This document shows positions 18,324-26,188 of a stretch of DNA of 64,000 nt, piece after piece. How positions within the stretch are numbered: position 1 is the stretch's first letter; each line of letters opens with the position of its first letter. The notes below the pieces were generated by a model that was not told where the DNA came from, ran no database searches, and saw only the letters and a list, made by a program, of their open reading frames with translations. Source of the DNA: Palsa-504 sp963769715 (GTDB taxonomy: Bacteria; Actinomycetota; Actinomycetes; Streptosporangiales; Streptosporangiaceae); contig CAVYNE010000029.1 in the NCBI GenBank assembly GCA_963769715.1, positions 124,001-188,000 on the forward strand. Reading direction: 5' to 3'. The translations under genes were made by a program, and so were the position numbers.

Positions 18324-18522
18324 CTTTTGCCGTTCCAGTTTTGGCGGTTATCATGTGGCTCATCTTCGTAATAATAGCGTTTTAGGGAACAGCCTACAGA
18401 AGGAATAGTCTTTTCTGTCTTGCAGGAGAGTCAGAGTAATGACGACGGAGAGGTGGGCGCTGAGTGATCCAGGCACCGCTCACCGCGGCAGATGAGGATG
18501 CTATACGAGTCGAAGCATCTAT

Positions 18523-18960
18523 TTACGCAGTGGATCGAGATCGGGCGGGTGCTCTGATCACTCGTGTTTCGCACTTTCGTGCCTGGGCCCGGGTGCGGGC
18601 TGAGGGCCGTAAGTGGCCGGTTTTGGGGCCCGCGTAGAGGATGAAGGTGTCATCGACCCCTTCTTCGGGCGTGCCGGTCTTGGGCCCGAAGGAGGCGGGC
18701 AGCTCGGACTCGGTGTACTGGCCGCTGCTGGCCAGGTAGATCCCGATGGCCCAGCGGTCGGCTGATCCCTGGTAGCGCAGCCGCAGGATCGGCGTGGGCT
18801 CGCGGTGGCCGGGCAGGAGGGCAGAGACGTAGCAGAATCGTCCGCGGTGGCGCACGATGGGCTCGCCGAGGCGGGGCCAGCCGCGCCTGACGTGGGCGGT
18901 AATCCGCCGGGTGACGGCGGTCCGGGTCTGCTGGCCGGGTGTTTCTGGCACGCTGTCCAT
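18523..18960 (-). CDS. Conserved hypothetical protein
   Basis: A 145-residue protein starting at ATG 18960 (MDSVPETPGQQTRTAVTRRI). The core reads LPGHREPTPILRLRYQG, then WAIGIYLASSGQYTESELPA and TPEEGVDDTFILYAGP, a pattern I recognise from unnamed actinomycete proteins. The frame is open well beyond 18960, but that part is antisense to the gene at 19102. A 34-base block 23 bases upstream of the start is shared with the region before the IS701-like transposase (see the repeat entries). Function unknown. Confidence 0.55.
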   Translation of the reverse strand: MDSVPETPGQQTRTAVTRRITAHVRRGWPRLGEPIVRHRGRFCYVSALLPGHREPTPILRLRYQGSADRWAIGIYLASSGQYTESELPASFGPKTGTPEEGVDDTFILYAGPKTGHLRPSARTRAQARKCETRVIRAPARSRSTA

Positions 18961-18982
18961 GATGGCTGGGGCCGGGCGGGAG

Positions 18983-19016
18983 CGGGGCTTGAGCAACAGC
19001 AGAACGGCCAGTGGCG
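18983..19016 (-). repeat. 34-bp block shared with 21845-21878
   Basis: On the minus strand this block matches 21845-21878 (plus strand) at 32 of 34 bases; it begins CGCCACTGGCCGTTC and ends CTCAAGCCCCG. In both places it lies 20-40 bases before a start codon (ATG 18960 here; the transposase start there). It could be a transposon end or a shared promoter element. Confidence 0.7.
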
Positions 19017-19101
19017 ATAGCGGGCTGAGGACCACTGGGTTACCGCCACCGGCCGTTCGGGGTAACCGGGCTCCGTGGCGGGAGGATGGAAGACTTGCCA
19101 T

Positions 19102-19728
19102 GTGCCCAGACGTACGTGGCTCGACAGCAAGATCGAGGTGTTCCTGGAGGAGCTCGCTGCGTCCGGCATGCACCTGGACCGGCAGCGTGCCGGTGAGCTG
19201 ATCACCGGGCAGGTCCGTGCCGTAGCGGCTCTGATGAGGGTCACCGAGGCAACCGCCCGCACCTATCTCGGCGATGAGATCATCAAGGACATGGCCCGGC
19301 GGATGCTGTTCGAGGTCGCCGGCGAACGGCCCGGCGCCGACCTGATGGAGGCGCCGCGGACCGTTCCGCTGCCGCTGGCGCTCGTGGGGATCACCGTCGC
19401 GGCCCTGGCCGAGGCGATGCAGGTGCGGGCGGCGAACGAGCCGCCCGGTCACCTGGGGGACGTCATCACCACCTACGCGCAGACGCTGTCCGGGCTCGGG
19501 CAGGTCACCGCCGGCGCCGCGCCGGAGCAGGCCGGCGACCCGGCAGAGATCCTGTTCCCGCCGGCGTTGCTGCGCCGTGCGGCCAGGTACATCAGCGGCG
19601 CCGCCGACCTGGCTGCGGATGGCGGCAGACTCCCGGACGGGATTCCCGAGACGGCACGCAGCCAGCTGGCCGCTACCCTGCGCCGAGATGCTGACGGACT
19701 GATCGCGATCACGACACGTGACAGCTGA
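19102..19728 (+). CDS. Hypothetical protein
   Basis: About 208 residues from GTG 19102, or 217 from GTG 19075. A short helical N-terminus (KIEVFLEELAASG) leads to GQVRAVAALMRVTEATARTY, which looks like a helix-turn-helix. An all-helical, Ala-rich remainder follows. No domain is recognised. An inverted repeat, GGTTACC (19038-19044) with GGTAACC (19061-19067), lies upstream and may be an operator. It is divergent to the gene at 18523-18960. Confidence 0.6.
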   Translation: MPRRTWLDSKIEVFLEELAASGMHLDRQRAGELITGQVRAVAALMRVTEATARTYLGDEIIKDMARRMLFEVAGERPGADLMEAPRTVPLPLALVGITVAALAEAMQVRAANEPPGHLGDVITTYAQTLSGLGQVTAGAAPEQAGDPAEILFPPALLRRAARYISGAADLAADGGRLPDGIPETARSQLAATLRRDADGLIAITTRDS

Positions 19729-19735
19729 ACTCACT

Positions 19736-19954
19736 TTGCCCCTGGCGACAAGTTTCTTACCGGCAAGAACGCCGAGAGTTCAGCCGGACTGAAGGTTCCT
19801 CACGTGGAACTCACGGTGTTATCTGCGATCAGGGGCCGGAATCCCGGTGGGTTCGTTCACTCAAGAGTGCGTGGCGGATAACGGCCCCTCCGCGTCCACC
19901 ACGCCCGTGCGATGGCAGTGCGGGCGTTGGTAAGAACCCTGTCACCAGGGGCCA
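19736..19954. mobile_element. MITE-like element bounded by 26-bp inverted repeats
   Basis: Bases 19736-19761 and the reverse complement of 19929-19954 agree at 22 of 26 positions (both contain CCCCTGG and TTCTTACC). The 219-bp unit has no gene. This is the layout of a small non-autonomous transposable element. No target duplication was found by eye, and no partner transposase with the same ends is seen in the window. Confidence 0.5.
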
Positions 19955-20222
19955 TTTGGAAGCCCGGCCCTGGTCAGCCGCCTTGGTCGAGGATGCGGTG
20001 GGTTTGACTGGTTAGGCAGGCCTGTCTGCGGGGCCGTCGGGAAGCGGCCTCGGCTCGTCGTCGAGCCAGGCGTTGAGCGGGTAGCGACCAGATACGTGTA
20101 ATCCGGCCATCGGTGCTGGTCAAGTGGCTGAAGTAGCGCCGCCGTGCGGCTTCATCAGGGCAGATTCCTCGTATCAGGACAGGCTCACCCGCAGCTGTTG
20201 CCCGGCCGGTTGTGAACCGAGC
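19955..20222. other. Intergenic stretch, no gene seen
   Basis: Noncoding between the MITE-like element and the promoter of the gene at 20284; no further signal recognised. Confidence 0.4.
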
Positions 20223-20272
20223 TTGACAGTTCCTCCTGCCTGCTCATAACGTGAACTTCAGTTCACATTATG
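20223..20272 (+). promoter_or_regulatory. Promoter with a dyad operator over the -10
   Basis: TTGACA (20223-20228) and CATAAC (20245-20250) are 16 bases apart and match sigma-70-type -35/-10 boxes. A near-perfect dyad, CATAACGTGAACT (20245-20257) and AGTTCACATTATG (20260-20272), covers the -10 and the start region. A repressor bound there would block transcription of the gene starting at 20284. Seen directly; the regulator is unknown. Confidence 0.6.
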
Positions 20273-20283
20273 AGAGGGTCGGC

Positions 20284-21513
20284 ATGAGTCCTGAGATGAT
20301 GCGCGATCCGCCCAGCATCGACCCGCGCGAACACGCCATCGAGTCCCGTCACTGGGGCGCATGCTCCTGCCATCTGGTCCGGCACGAGGGCCGGTACTAC
20401 GCGTGGATGGCCGCCGCGGCCGGCGGTCCCGTCGTGTACCCGATGGCCGATGAGGGGGCCGCCCGCAGCTTCCTCGATGACTGGCAGGCGGCCAACCTGC
20501 TGCACACGCCATGGGACGAGACAGTCGTCCACGTCTTCCTGCTCGATCCCGGCCGCGCCCCGGAGATTGCGGACACCCGCGGCCGCGCCACGGCAAGCGC
20601 CGGCGACACCGGCGGCAGGGCCCGTATCATCTACCACTCCGCGGTAATCGATGTCGAAGACGACGGGATCTGGGTGGCCAGTTACGAGGACACCGGGGAC
20701 GACGATGAGGCGGGCGACACCCGCCACGGCGCCCGCTACACGCCGGTTCGGTTCGACGATCTCGGCCCGGCCCTCGACGCGTTCGCGGCGCGCGCAGAAC
20801 GAGCCGCCAACCGCGTCGAGCGCGAGCGGGTCAGCACCGTTCCCGAGGTGGTCGCCGGGGTGCTGCGCTACCGGGCGGCCGAGGCCCGCACCACCGCCGC
20901 CCGCGCGAGGGTCGGTGACGCGGTCCGCCGCGCCGAGCGGCCCCTGCGCGCCGCCCGGTCCATCAGCCCCCTGGCCAGCGCTGTCGGCGTCTCCCGTGAG
21001 CTCCTGTACCGGGTTCTTGCTGGCGATGAGTGGACCTGGCCCAGCGGCCGGCGCACCCGCCCGCCCGGCTCGCGCCTGCCGGATACCCCCGTGACTACGC
21101 TCGCCACCTATACCGTGGGCGGCCATCAGTTCGCGCTGGTCAGCTACACCGACAGCGAGGGCGCCAAGTGCGTCGCCGTCGACCAGGACGGAGAGCCCGG
21201 GGCTTCGGTGTGCGATGTGGAGGTCAGCACGAAGAGCCTGGTCAATGCCGGGATGGCGATGGCTTCAGAAACCATGGGGCAGGGCCTCGCGGCCGTGTAC
21301 GGCCGGGCACACGATAGCGTCACCGACCTCTACGCGATCATGCGCAGCGGCGAACGGGCGGACTGGCCGATCCACCACGATCCGCGGAACCAGGAACGCT
21401 ACTTCGCCATCATCGCCGATTGCCAGGAACTGAAGGACATCATCGCCGTCGCTGGCCGTCGCCGCGCCTCACTCAAGGACAACTTCGGCATCTGGTTCCG
21501 CACGGCCCCGTGA
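20284..21513 (+). CDS. Hypothetical protein with a possible helix-turn-helix
   Basis: A 409-residue protein. ATG 20284 is preferred (AGAGGG before it); GTG 20251 lies inside the operator dyad. The N-terminal part (HWGACSCHLVRHEGRYYAWM) looks like a compact alpha/beta domain. An acidic loop (DTGDDDEAGD) and a helical, Arg/Ala-rich section follow. The segment SPLASAVGVSRELLYRVLAG, near residues 235-255, resembles a helix-turn-helix. The C-terminal domain ends RRRASLKDNFGIWFRTAP. No family recognised. Its promoter is covered by a dyad, so it is probably tightly controlled, perhaps by itself. Confidence 0.65.
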   Translation: MSPEMMRDPPSIDPREHAIESRHWGACSCHLVRHEGRYYAWMAAAAGGPVVYPMADEGAARSFLDDWQAANLLHTPWDETVVHVFLLDPGRAPEIADTRGRATASAGDTGGRARIIYHSAVIDVEDDGIWVASYEDTGDDDEAGDTRHGARYTPVRFDDLGPALDAFAARAERAANRVERERVSTVPEVVAGVLRYRAAEARTTAARARVGDAVRRAERPLRAARSISPLASAVGVSRELLYRVLAGDEWTWPSGRRTRPPGSRLPDTPVTTLATYTVGGHQFALVSYTDSEGAKCVAVDQDGEPGASVCDVEVSTKSLVNAGMAMASETMGQGLAAVYGRAHDSVTDLYAIMRSGERADWPIHHDPRNQERYFAIIADCQELKDIIAVAGRRRASLKDNFGIWFRTAP

Positions 21514-21569
21514 GACTGGCGCGGTGTAGTCACAGTTGGGCTGCCGAGACCTATCGTCGAACCCCGCCA

Positions 21570-21687
21570 GCACGTCGGTCTCGAAGTCCGCAACCTCGTC
21601 CGCGCTCGACGGCTCCCGCAGCTCGCGCATGTCACGCACCAGCGCCAGCGTCAACCCGCAACCCCCCGTCTTCACCCTGGGACGCAA
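21570..21687 (-). pseudogene. Possible N-terminal fragment of a tyrosine recombinase
   Basis: The minus-strand frame ending at 21469 reads LVRDMRELREPSSADEVADF and then ETDVLAGF, the style of the N-terminal arm of some actinomycete integrases. It then runs into unrelated residues and the end of the neighbouring gene. There is no core-binding or catalytic part. Weak evidence. Confidence 0.3.
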
Positions 21688-21844
21688 GCTATCACTGCGG
21701 GCGACAAGGTTTCACGGAGAGTGAAGAAATATCATCGGCGCATGTCGGCGGGATGAGCGCCCCCACAAGCCCTATGCCAGGCCCGATCGGGACAGCGGGA
21801 CGCCAGCGACCAACCCTCGAACTCGACGACTATTGCGTAGTTCC

Positions 21845-21878
21845 CGCCACTGGCCGTTCCGTTGTTGCTCAAGCCCCG
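21845..21878 (+). repeat. 34-bp block shared with 18983-19016 (minus strand)
   Basis: See the partner entry. Here the block lies 35 bases before ATG 21914 of the IS701-like transposase and may be part of that element's left end. Confidence 0.65.
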
Positions 21879-21913
21879 GAGCCGCGCGGCGGGGGCGGCC
21901 TGGCGCTGCCTGG

Positions 21914-23194
21914 ATGAAAACCGCTGATGAAACGGGGTTCCCGCCGATGCTCTCGGATGCGACGCCGCCGGTTCCTGCCTCGCTGGCCAGTCTGCTGGCG
22001 GTGTTCGGGCCGTTGTTCACCGCGCCATCGTTCCGGACCTTCTGCGGCCTGGCCTGCGGGTTCTTGTCCCAGGCCGGGAAGCGGACGGTGTGCGGGATGC
22101 TGGCCGGCGCGGGCTTGTCCCGGATCTGGCCGCATGACCGGGCGCACCGGTTCTTCGCCCGCGCCCGCTGGGACCCCGATGACCTGGGCCTGGCCGTCGC
22201 CCGCCTGGTGGTGGCGCTGCTGGTGCCGACCGGGCAGCCGGTGGTCGTCGCGATCGATGACACCCTGTTCCGGCGGCGCGGCAAGAAGGTCTGGGCCGCG
22301 TCCTGGTTCCACGACGGGTCCGCACCGGGACCTGCGAAAACGGGGTACGGCAACACCTGGGTGATCGCGGCCATCGTGGTGAAGCTGCCGGCCGTCCGCC
22401 GGCCCGTGGCCATCCCGGTGCTGGCCAAGCTGGTCATCAAGGACACGAACTCCGCCTCCCGGCTGTGGCTGGCCTGCCGCATGGCACAGATGATCGCCGG
22501 CGCGCTGCCCGGCCGCCACATCCGCGTCGTGGCCGATTCCGCCTACGCCGGCGGCGAGCTGAAGAAGCTGCCGGCCGCCGTGACCTGGACCACCCGGCTG
22601 CGCAAGGACGCCGCCCTGCACGGGCTGCCGCCGGCGCGCGTCGGCCGGCGCGGCCGGCCCCGGACCAAGGGAGACCGGCTCCCCGGCCTGGCAAAGCTCG
22701 CCGCAACGACCGCGTTTACGCAGGTCACCGTCACCCGCTACGGCAAGGCCGCCGCCGTGCACGCCGCTGCGGTCACCTGCCTGTGGCCCGCGGTCTTCGG
22801 CGCCAGGCAGGTGACCGTCGTGCTGATCCGCGACCGGTCAGCGGCCGGGTATGACCTGGCCCTGGTCACCACCGATACTGCCGCATCCACCGCGGCCATC
22901 ATCGAACGCTATGCCGGCAGATGGTCCGTCGAGGTCGCGATCGAAGACGCCCGGCAGGTCTTCGGCGCCGGGCAGGCCCGCAACCGCACCGCCCGCGCGG
23001 TCGAACGGACCGTCCCGTTCCAGCTCGCCTGCCAGGCCATCGCCACCTGCTGGTACGCCACCGCCGGCACGGATCCGGCCCGTTCGGGATCAATCTTTTA
23101 TCGACCGAACGGGCCGTGGCGCTCCGCGCGACTCACCTTCTCCGACCGAGCCCGCCAGAGGCTCGATTGCATTTCGGCAGCATTAGCTGCATAA
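21914..23194 (+). pseudogene. IS701-like DDE transposase with replaced 3' end
   Basis: The frame encodes a typical IS701-family DDE transposase. VVVAIDDTLFRRRGKKVWAA holds the first Asp, VVADSAYAGGEL the second, and YAGRWSVEVAIEDARQVFGA the Glu region. The normal C-terminus should follow CWYATAGTDPA; instead the frame runs through a hairpin (23077-23115) into unrelated sequence and stops at 23194. I infer loss of the last 40 or so residues and of the right terminal repeat. ATG 21914 and ATG 21947 are possible starts, without clear ribosome sites. Probably inactive. Confidence 0.75.
23077..23115. repeat. 11-bp perfect inverted repeat at the break of the IS701-like gene
   Basis: GGCCCGTTCGG (23077-23087) and CCGAACGGGCC (23105-23115) form a stem with a 17-base loop containing a T-run. 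It lies where the transposase loses its family sequence. It may be the end of another inserted element or a terminator. Confidence 0.5.
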
Positions 23195-23196
23195 TG
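23181..23196. promoter_or_regulatory. Small dyad before the antitoxin, possible autoregulatory operator
   Basis: CATTA (23181-23185) and TAATG (23192-23196) flank the self-complementary-like centre GCTGCA, 5 bases before the antitoxin ATG at 23202. FitA/VapB antitoxins usually repress their own operon through dyads in this position. Confidence 0.35.
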
Positions 23197-23201
23197 ATGC
23201 T

Positions 23202-23438
23202 ATGAGTACCTCCATCACGGTGCGAGACGTTCCCGATCAGACGCGCGACGAACTCGCCTCCCGCGCGGCGCTGTCCGGACGATCCCTTCAGGAGTACCTG
23301 CGCGCCAAGCTCATGGAACTCGCCCGCCAGCCCGATGCCGAGGTCCTGATCGCCCGCATGCGGGCCCGTAAGGCGGCCAGCGCCTCCATGCTGCCGCGTG
23401 AGCGCATCCTCGCTCACCGCGACGAGGACCGCCGGTGA
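23202..23438 (+). CDS. Antitoxin, ribbon-helix-helix FitA/VapB type
   Basis: A 78-residue protein starting MSTSITVRDVPDQTRDELAS. This is the classic opening of FitA-like ribbon-helix-helix antitoxins: a beta strand, then a helix with SGRSLQEYLRAKL. The C-terminal tail (LPRERILAHRDEDRR) is the part that normally wraps the toxin. Its TGA overlaps the GTG of the downstream PIN gene (GTGA at 23435-23438), so the pair is translationally coupled. It probably binds the dyad just upstream. It follows a broken transposase directly, which suggests arrival with or beside a mobile element. Confidence 0.85.
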   Translation: MSTSITVRDVPDQTRDELASRAALSGRSLQEYLRAKLMELARQPDAEVLIARMRARKAASASMLPRERILAHRDEDRR

Positions 23439-23839
23439 CCCTGGTCGTCGACGCGTCCACGGTGGTCGCCGGGCTGACCGATAGCGGTGCGGACGGGCGC
23501 TGGGCAGAGGCGTTGCTGGCGGGCGATTCGCTGGCGGCTCCGCACCTGATGCCGGTCGAGGCCGCGAACATCCTGCGGCGAGCGGCGCTGGCCGGCGACA
23601 TCTCGGCCGACGTGGCCTCGCTCGCGCACACCGACCTGCTGGACCTGCGTGTGGAGTTCTTTCCCTACCAGCCCTGCGCTGGGCGGGTATGGGAGCTCCG
23701 GGAGAACGTGACCTGCTATGACGGATGGTACGTTGCCGTCGCCGAGCTGCTCGATGCCCCGCTCGCGACACTAGACGGCCGCCTGGCGAACTCGCCGGGG
23801 CCTCGCTGCCGGTTCCTGCTGCCGCCAGTCGCGACATGA
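23435..23839 (+). CDS. Toxin, PIN-domain ribonuclease (VapC/FitB type)
   Basis: A 134-residue PIN-domain protein. All four acidic positions are present: Asp6 (VVDAST), Glu42 (PVEAANILRR), Asp96 (CYDGWYVAVAE) and Asp114 (ATLDGRLA). Length is normal for VapC. It starts at GTG 23435, overlapping the antitoxin stop by four bases. Such toxins cleave tRNA or rRNA using magnesium or manganese and are neutralised by the partner antitoxin. It looks intact. The target RNA cannot be read from sequence. Confidence 0.88.
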   Translation: MTLVVDASTVVAGLTDSGADGRWAEALLAGDSLAAPHLMPVEAANILRRAALAGDISADVASLAHTDLLDLRVEFFPYQPCAGRVWELRENVTCYDGWYVAVAELLDAPLATLDGRLANSPGPRCRFLLPPVAT

Positions 23840-24566
23840 ACCGGCACGCGCCGGCACATGACCGGCCGCTCCCGCGCGGCCACCGGTCAGCGCCCACAGC
23901 GGCACGAACGCGCGGGCGACAGATGCGGGCTCGTAACCGGGAAACTTCCAGCCGTCGATAGGCGGATCGCCTGAGAAAACCCGGCCCTGGTCGGTGATAT
24001 CCCGTGCCACTTCGGCTCCCTTTCCTCTCAAGCCGGCGAGGATAGCCTGGATACGAGCGTGTCACGTGCGTTGGTCGCGGGTTCAAGCCCGGCGCTGGCT
24101 TCAGGTTCACGAGTTGCTGCTGGTGGTGGTCGATGGAGCGGCGCCCGTCGCACGACCGGCCCTGGAAACTGCCCGGTGACCGCCGCACCATGCAGGGGAT
24201 GGCCCGCGTCCGGTCCGGGCGGATACGTACACTTAGCGGGCCATCCCCGGAGATGAGCCCAGCCAGGACTCTTGCGCCTTCCGCCTGCCGCCAGCCCGAT
24301 CTCCCAACCTGCACTGTCAGCTTGGGAAGTCTGTGGCACTTCACTTTCGTCCGCCGCGGATTGGTTGACCTGGACATCTGCTGGTCTGCTGACCGTAAGA
24401 GACCGTGACTGTCCGCCGTGGCTCCTCCTATTGGGCACGTAGCGGGCACGCGTTACAGGTGGTGTGATAGCCAGGCATGTAGCTCGGGTACGCGATTCTG
24501 GCAGGAGGCCCTCAATGCCGAGCAGTGGCTGCATGTGACCGGCCGGTCCATGGGTCCTAAAGGCTC
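23840..24566. other. Gene-poor stretch with a hairpin and a tRNA-like T-arm
   Basis: No gene is supported. It holds the 13-bp inverted repeat at 24195-24248 (separate entry) and, near 24075-24094, a stretch (CGCGGGTTCAAGCCCGG) that looks like the T-arm of a tRNA without the rest of the molecule. The latter may be a leftover attachment site. Confidence 0.4.
24195..24248. repeat. 13-bp perfect inverted repeat
   Basis: GGGGATGGCCCGC (24195-24207) and GCGGGCCATCCCC (24236-24248) are perfect complements with a 28-base loop. There is no T-run, so it is not a typical terminator. It may be a small mobile hairpin. Confidence 0.6.
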
Positions 24567-25226
24567 TTATGTGTTTATATTGGTCATATTGGTTATATTG
24601 GTTTCTGCATGTGACTCTGATTGATCTTTGGCTGATGGCCGTACTGTGGCGCCCGCTAGGCGGAAGAGATCATGAGTTCGAATGCCTGGCTCATCCATCA
24701 TTGGCGAGCTCCTGTATGCGCGTGCTTTCTCGCTGCTCAACACGAATCTGTGGCTTCTTGAAAAAACGTCAGTCACAGTAAGTCGATAGTCTAGGATGTC
24801 TTCTTCAGCCAAGCGCTCAGTATGGAAGAAAAGAAGAAACCCCATGAGAGGCGAACCAAATTCTATCTTCTGCGGCGTCCAGTCGATAAAGTTCTCAGGC
24901 TTCATGTCAATTTCCCAAGTTCTGTCGCCTACAAAAAGGGTGGGCATGGTGAAGGTTACGGGTCGATGGAGCCGCAGCCAGCCGCTTTTCAGTCTGATCT
25001 CCAATCCATAAGCCATGGCGTAAACAGGCTGGCTGACTTCATTTGTGATCATGCAATGGATAAGCACTCCTGTTCCTTTGTAATCGCCTTCTGTACCAAG
25101 AAGGATTGCCGTAGTCATATTTCCGGCCAATTTTGGCCGGGGATGCGTACCTAGCCATGCGATAGCTGCCGAAGTGGCAGCAACCAACGCAGCGCAGATA
25201 GACACGATCAGGCTTCCCAGTTGCAT
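24567..25226 (-). CDS. Hypothetical membrane-anchored protein, lower GC
   Basis: A 219-residue protein from ATG 25226. One N-terminal membrane span (about residues 4-25, VSICAALVAATSAAIAWLG) leads to a soluble domain rich in beta strands (HCMITNEVSQPVYAMAYGLE, VTFTMPTLFVGDRTWEIDM) and a polar tail. The last codons run into short repeats containing ATATTGGT (about 24577-24603). GC content is clearly lower than the window average, which suggests recent transfer. No family recognised. It lies between the toxin-antitoxin pair and the integrase relic, in what may be an old island. Confidence 0.6.
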   Translation of the reverse strand: MQLGSLIVSICAALVAATSAAIAWLGTHPRPKLAGNMTTAILLGTEGDYKGTGVLIHCMITNEVSQPVYAMAYGLEIRLKSGWLRLHRPVTFTMPTLFVGDRTWEIDMKPENFIDWTPQKIEFGSPLMGFLLFFHTERLAEEDILDYRLTVTDVFSRSHRFVLSSEKARAYRSSPMMDEPGIRTHDLFRLAGATVRPSAKDQSESHAETNITNMTNINT

Positions 25227-25606
25227 CCGAGCCCCCCTCAGACAGCCACATGGGGCCGCATAGTCTACGGCCTACTCATGCCGACAGTATTGCGCCATCA
25301 CGGACACCGCGCAAGACGTCAGATCGGCATCGAAGCCCTTTGGCCAAGGCTTATGCCGCTCGGCGTTGAGCCCCCCGATGCACCGACTTTTAGAACTTGA
25401 TCGTTCAGACGGATGTTGCTGCTGGTCACGCCAGGATGGCCATTCGAGGAGGTCGAGTCATCGTGCATGCTAACCGCGCCAGTCGCGAGGGACGTCGCGC
25501 CTAGATCTGCTGCCCGCTTCTGGCGGTCTGCCCGGCGTGCGGCGGGCGGGCCGCCAAGGCAGAGCCCGCCGCTGACGCCGGGCCAGCGGCGCCGTGAGGC
25601 GCCGCC
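25227..25606. other. Intergenic stretch with GC-rich hairpins
   Basis: No gene seen. Near 25588-25621 there are short GC hairpins (GGCGCC and GCCGCC/GGCGGC pairs) just before the integrase relic. Confidence 0.3.
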
Positions 25607-25806
25607 TTGTCGGGCGGCGCGGGGATCAAGGACCTGATGGCCCGTATGGGCCACGATAGCGAGCGGGCCGCGCTGATCCGCCAGAGCACGAAGCGCGTGG
25701 CGCAGACAAGATCATCACCGACAGCATCGACTCTCATGTCCAAGCCGAGCAGGGCAGACGGGACGATGACGACGGCCCAGCCGGTGCGTCGATGCCAGCG
25801 AGCTAA
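25607..25806 (+). pseudogene. Tyrosine integrase C-terminal relic beside tRNA-Gly
   Basis: One frame reads GIKDLMARMGHDSERAALIR; the next reads ADKIITDSIDSHVQAEQGRR, then DDDDGPAG, stopping at TAA 25804. Together they match the C-terminal end of actinomycete ICE/phage integrases (GASTKDLMARMGHDSxRAAL...). A frameshift near 25700 separates them and nothing upstream supplies the catalytic core. It points toward the tRNA-Gly gene about 95 bases away, the classic position of an integrase next to its attachment site. Confidence 0.65.
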
Positions 25807-25899
25807 TGGCCCGTTAATGGCCCGGAAGATCAACAACTACATAGTGAAGCTCAAGTCGCAGTCCCGTATGGTGCCCCTGACCTGGGCCGGAACCATAAG

Positions 25900-25970
<71 letters not shown>

Positions 25971-26082
25971 AGCCGCTGCACGACACGGCTGACACCGAAC
26001 GCCGCAGCTGACACCGGTAGCGTACCGTCTCCCGCCCCCAGCAGCGTCCTCAGGCCCACTTCAGCAACCGCCGAGGCCGCAT

Positions 26083-26188
26083 CAGCAAACCGGCACGGCC
26101 AGATCAGCGCTCGCCAGTGCCTGCCGCTGCAACGCAGCGAATCGCCTGAACCTGTCGAACTCATACTCATGCAGGAACTCGATCCGCA
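26083..26188 (-). pseudogene. C-terminal piece of a possible SAM methyltransferase, cut by the IS256-type insertion
   Basis: If the insertion at 26189-27558 and one copy of its 8-bp duplication are removed, the minus strand reads ARALVDAGLRIEFLHEYEFD and continues to a TGA at 26083. The LVDAGLRIEFLHE pattern is common near the end of class I methyltransferases. The rest would lie at 27567-27690 in other frames. The host gene was probably broken before or by the insertion. Family call tentative. Confidence 0.35.
26181..26188. repeat. Left target-site duplication of the IS256-type element
   Basis: GATCCGCA directly precedes the left terminal repeat; the identical 8 bases follow the right one at 27559-27566. 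An 8-bp duplication is typical of IS256-family transposition. Confidence 0.85.

Noticed and set aside
18961..19734. Upstream extension of the 145-residue minus-strand gene
   Set aside because: Antisense to the plus-strand gene at 19102 and crosses the shared 34-bp block; no conserved residues.
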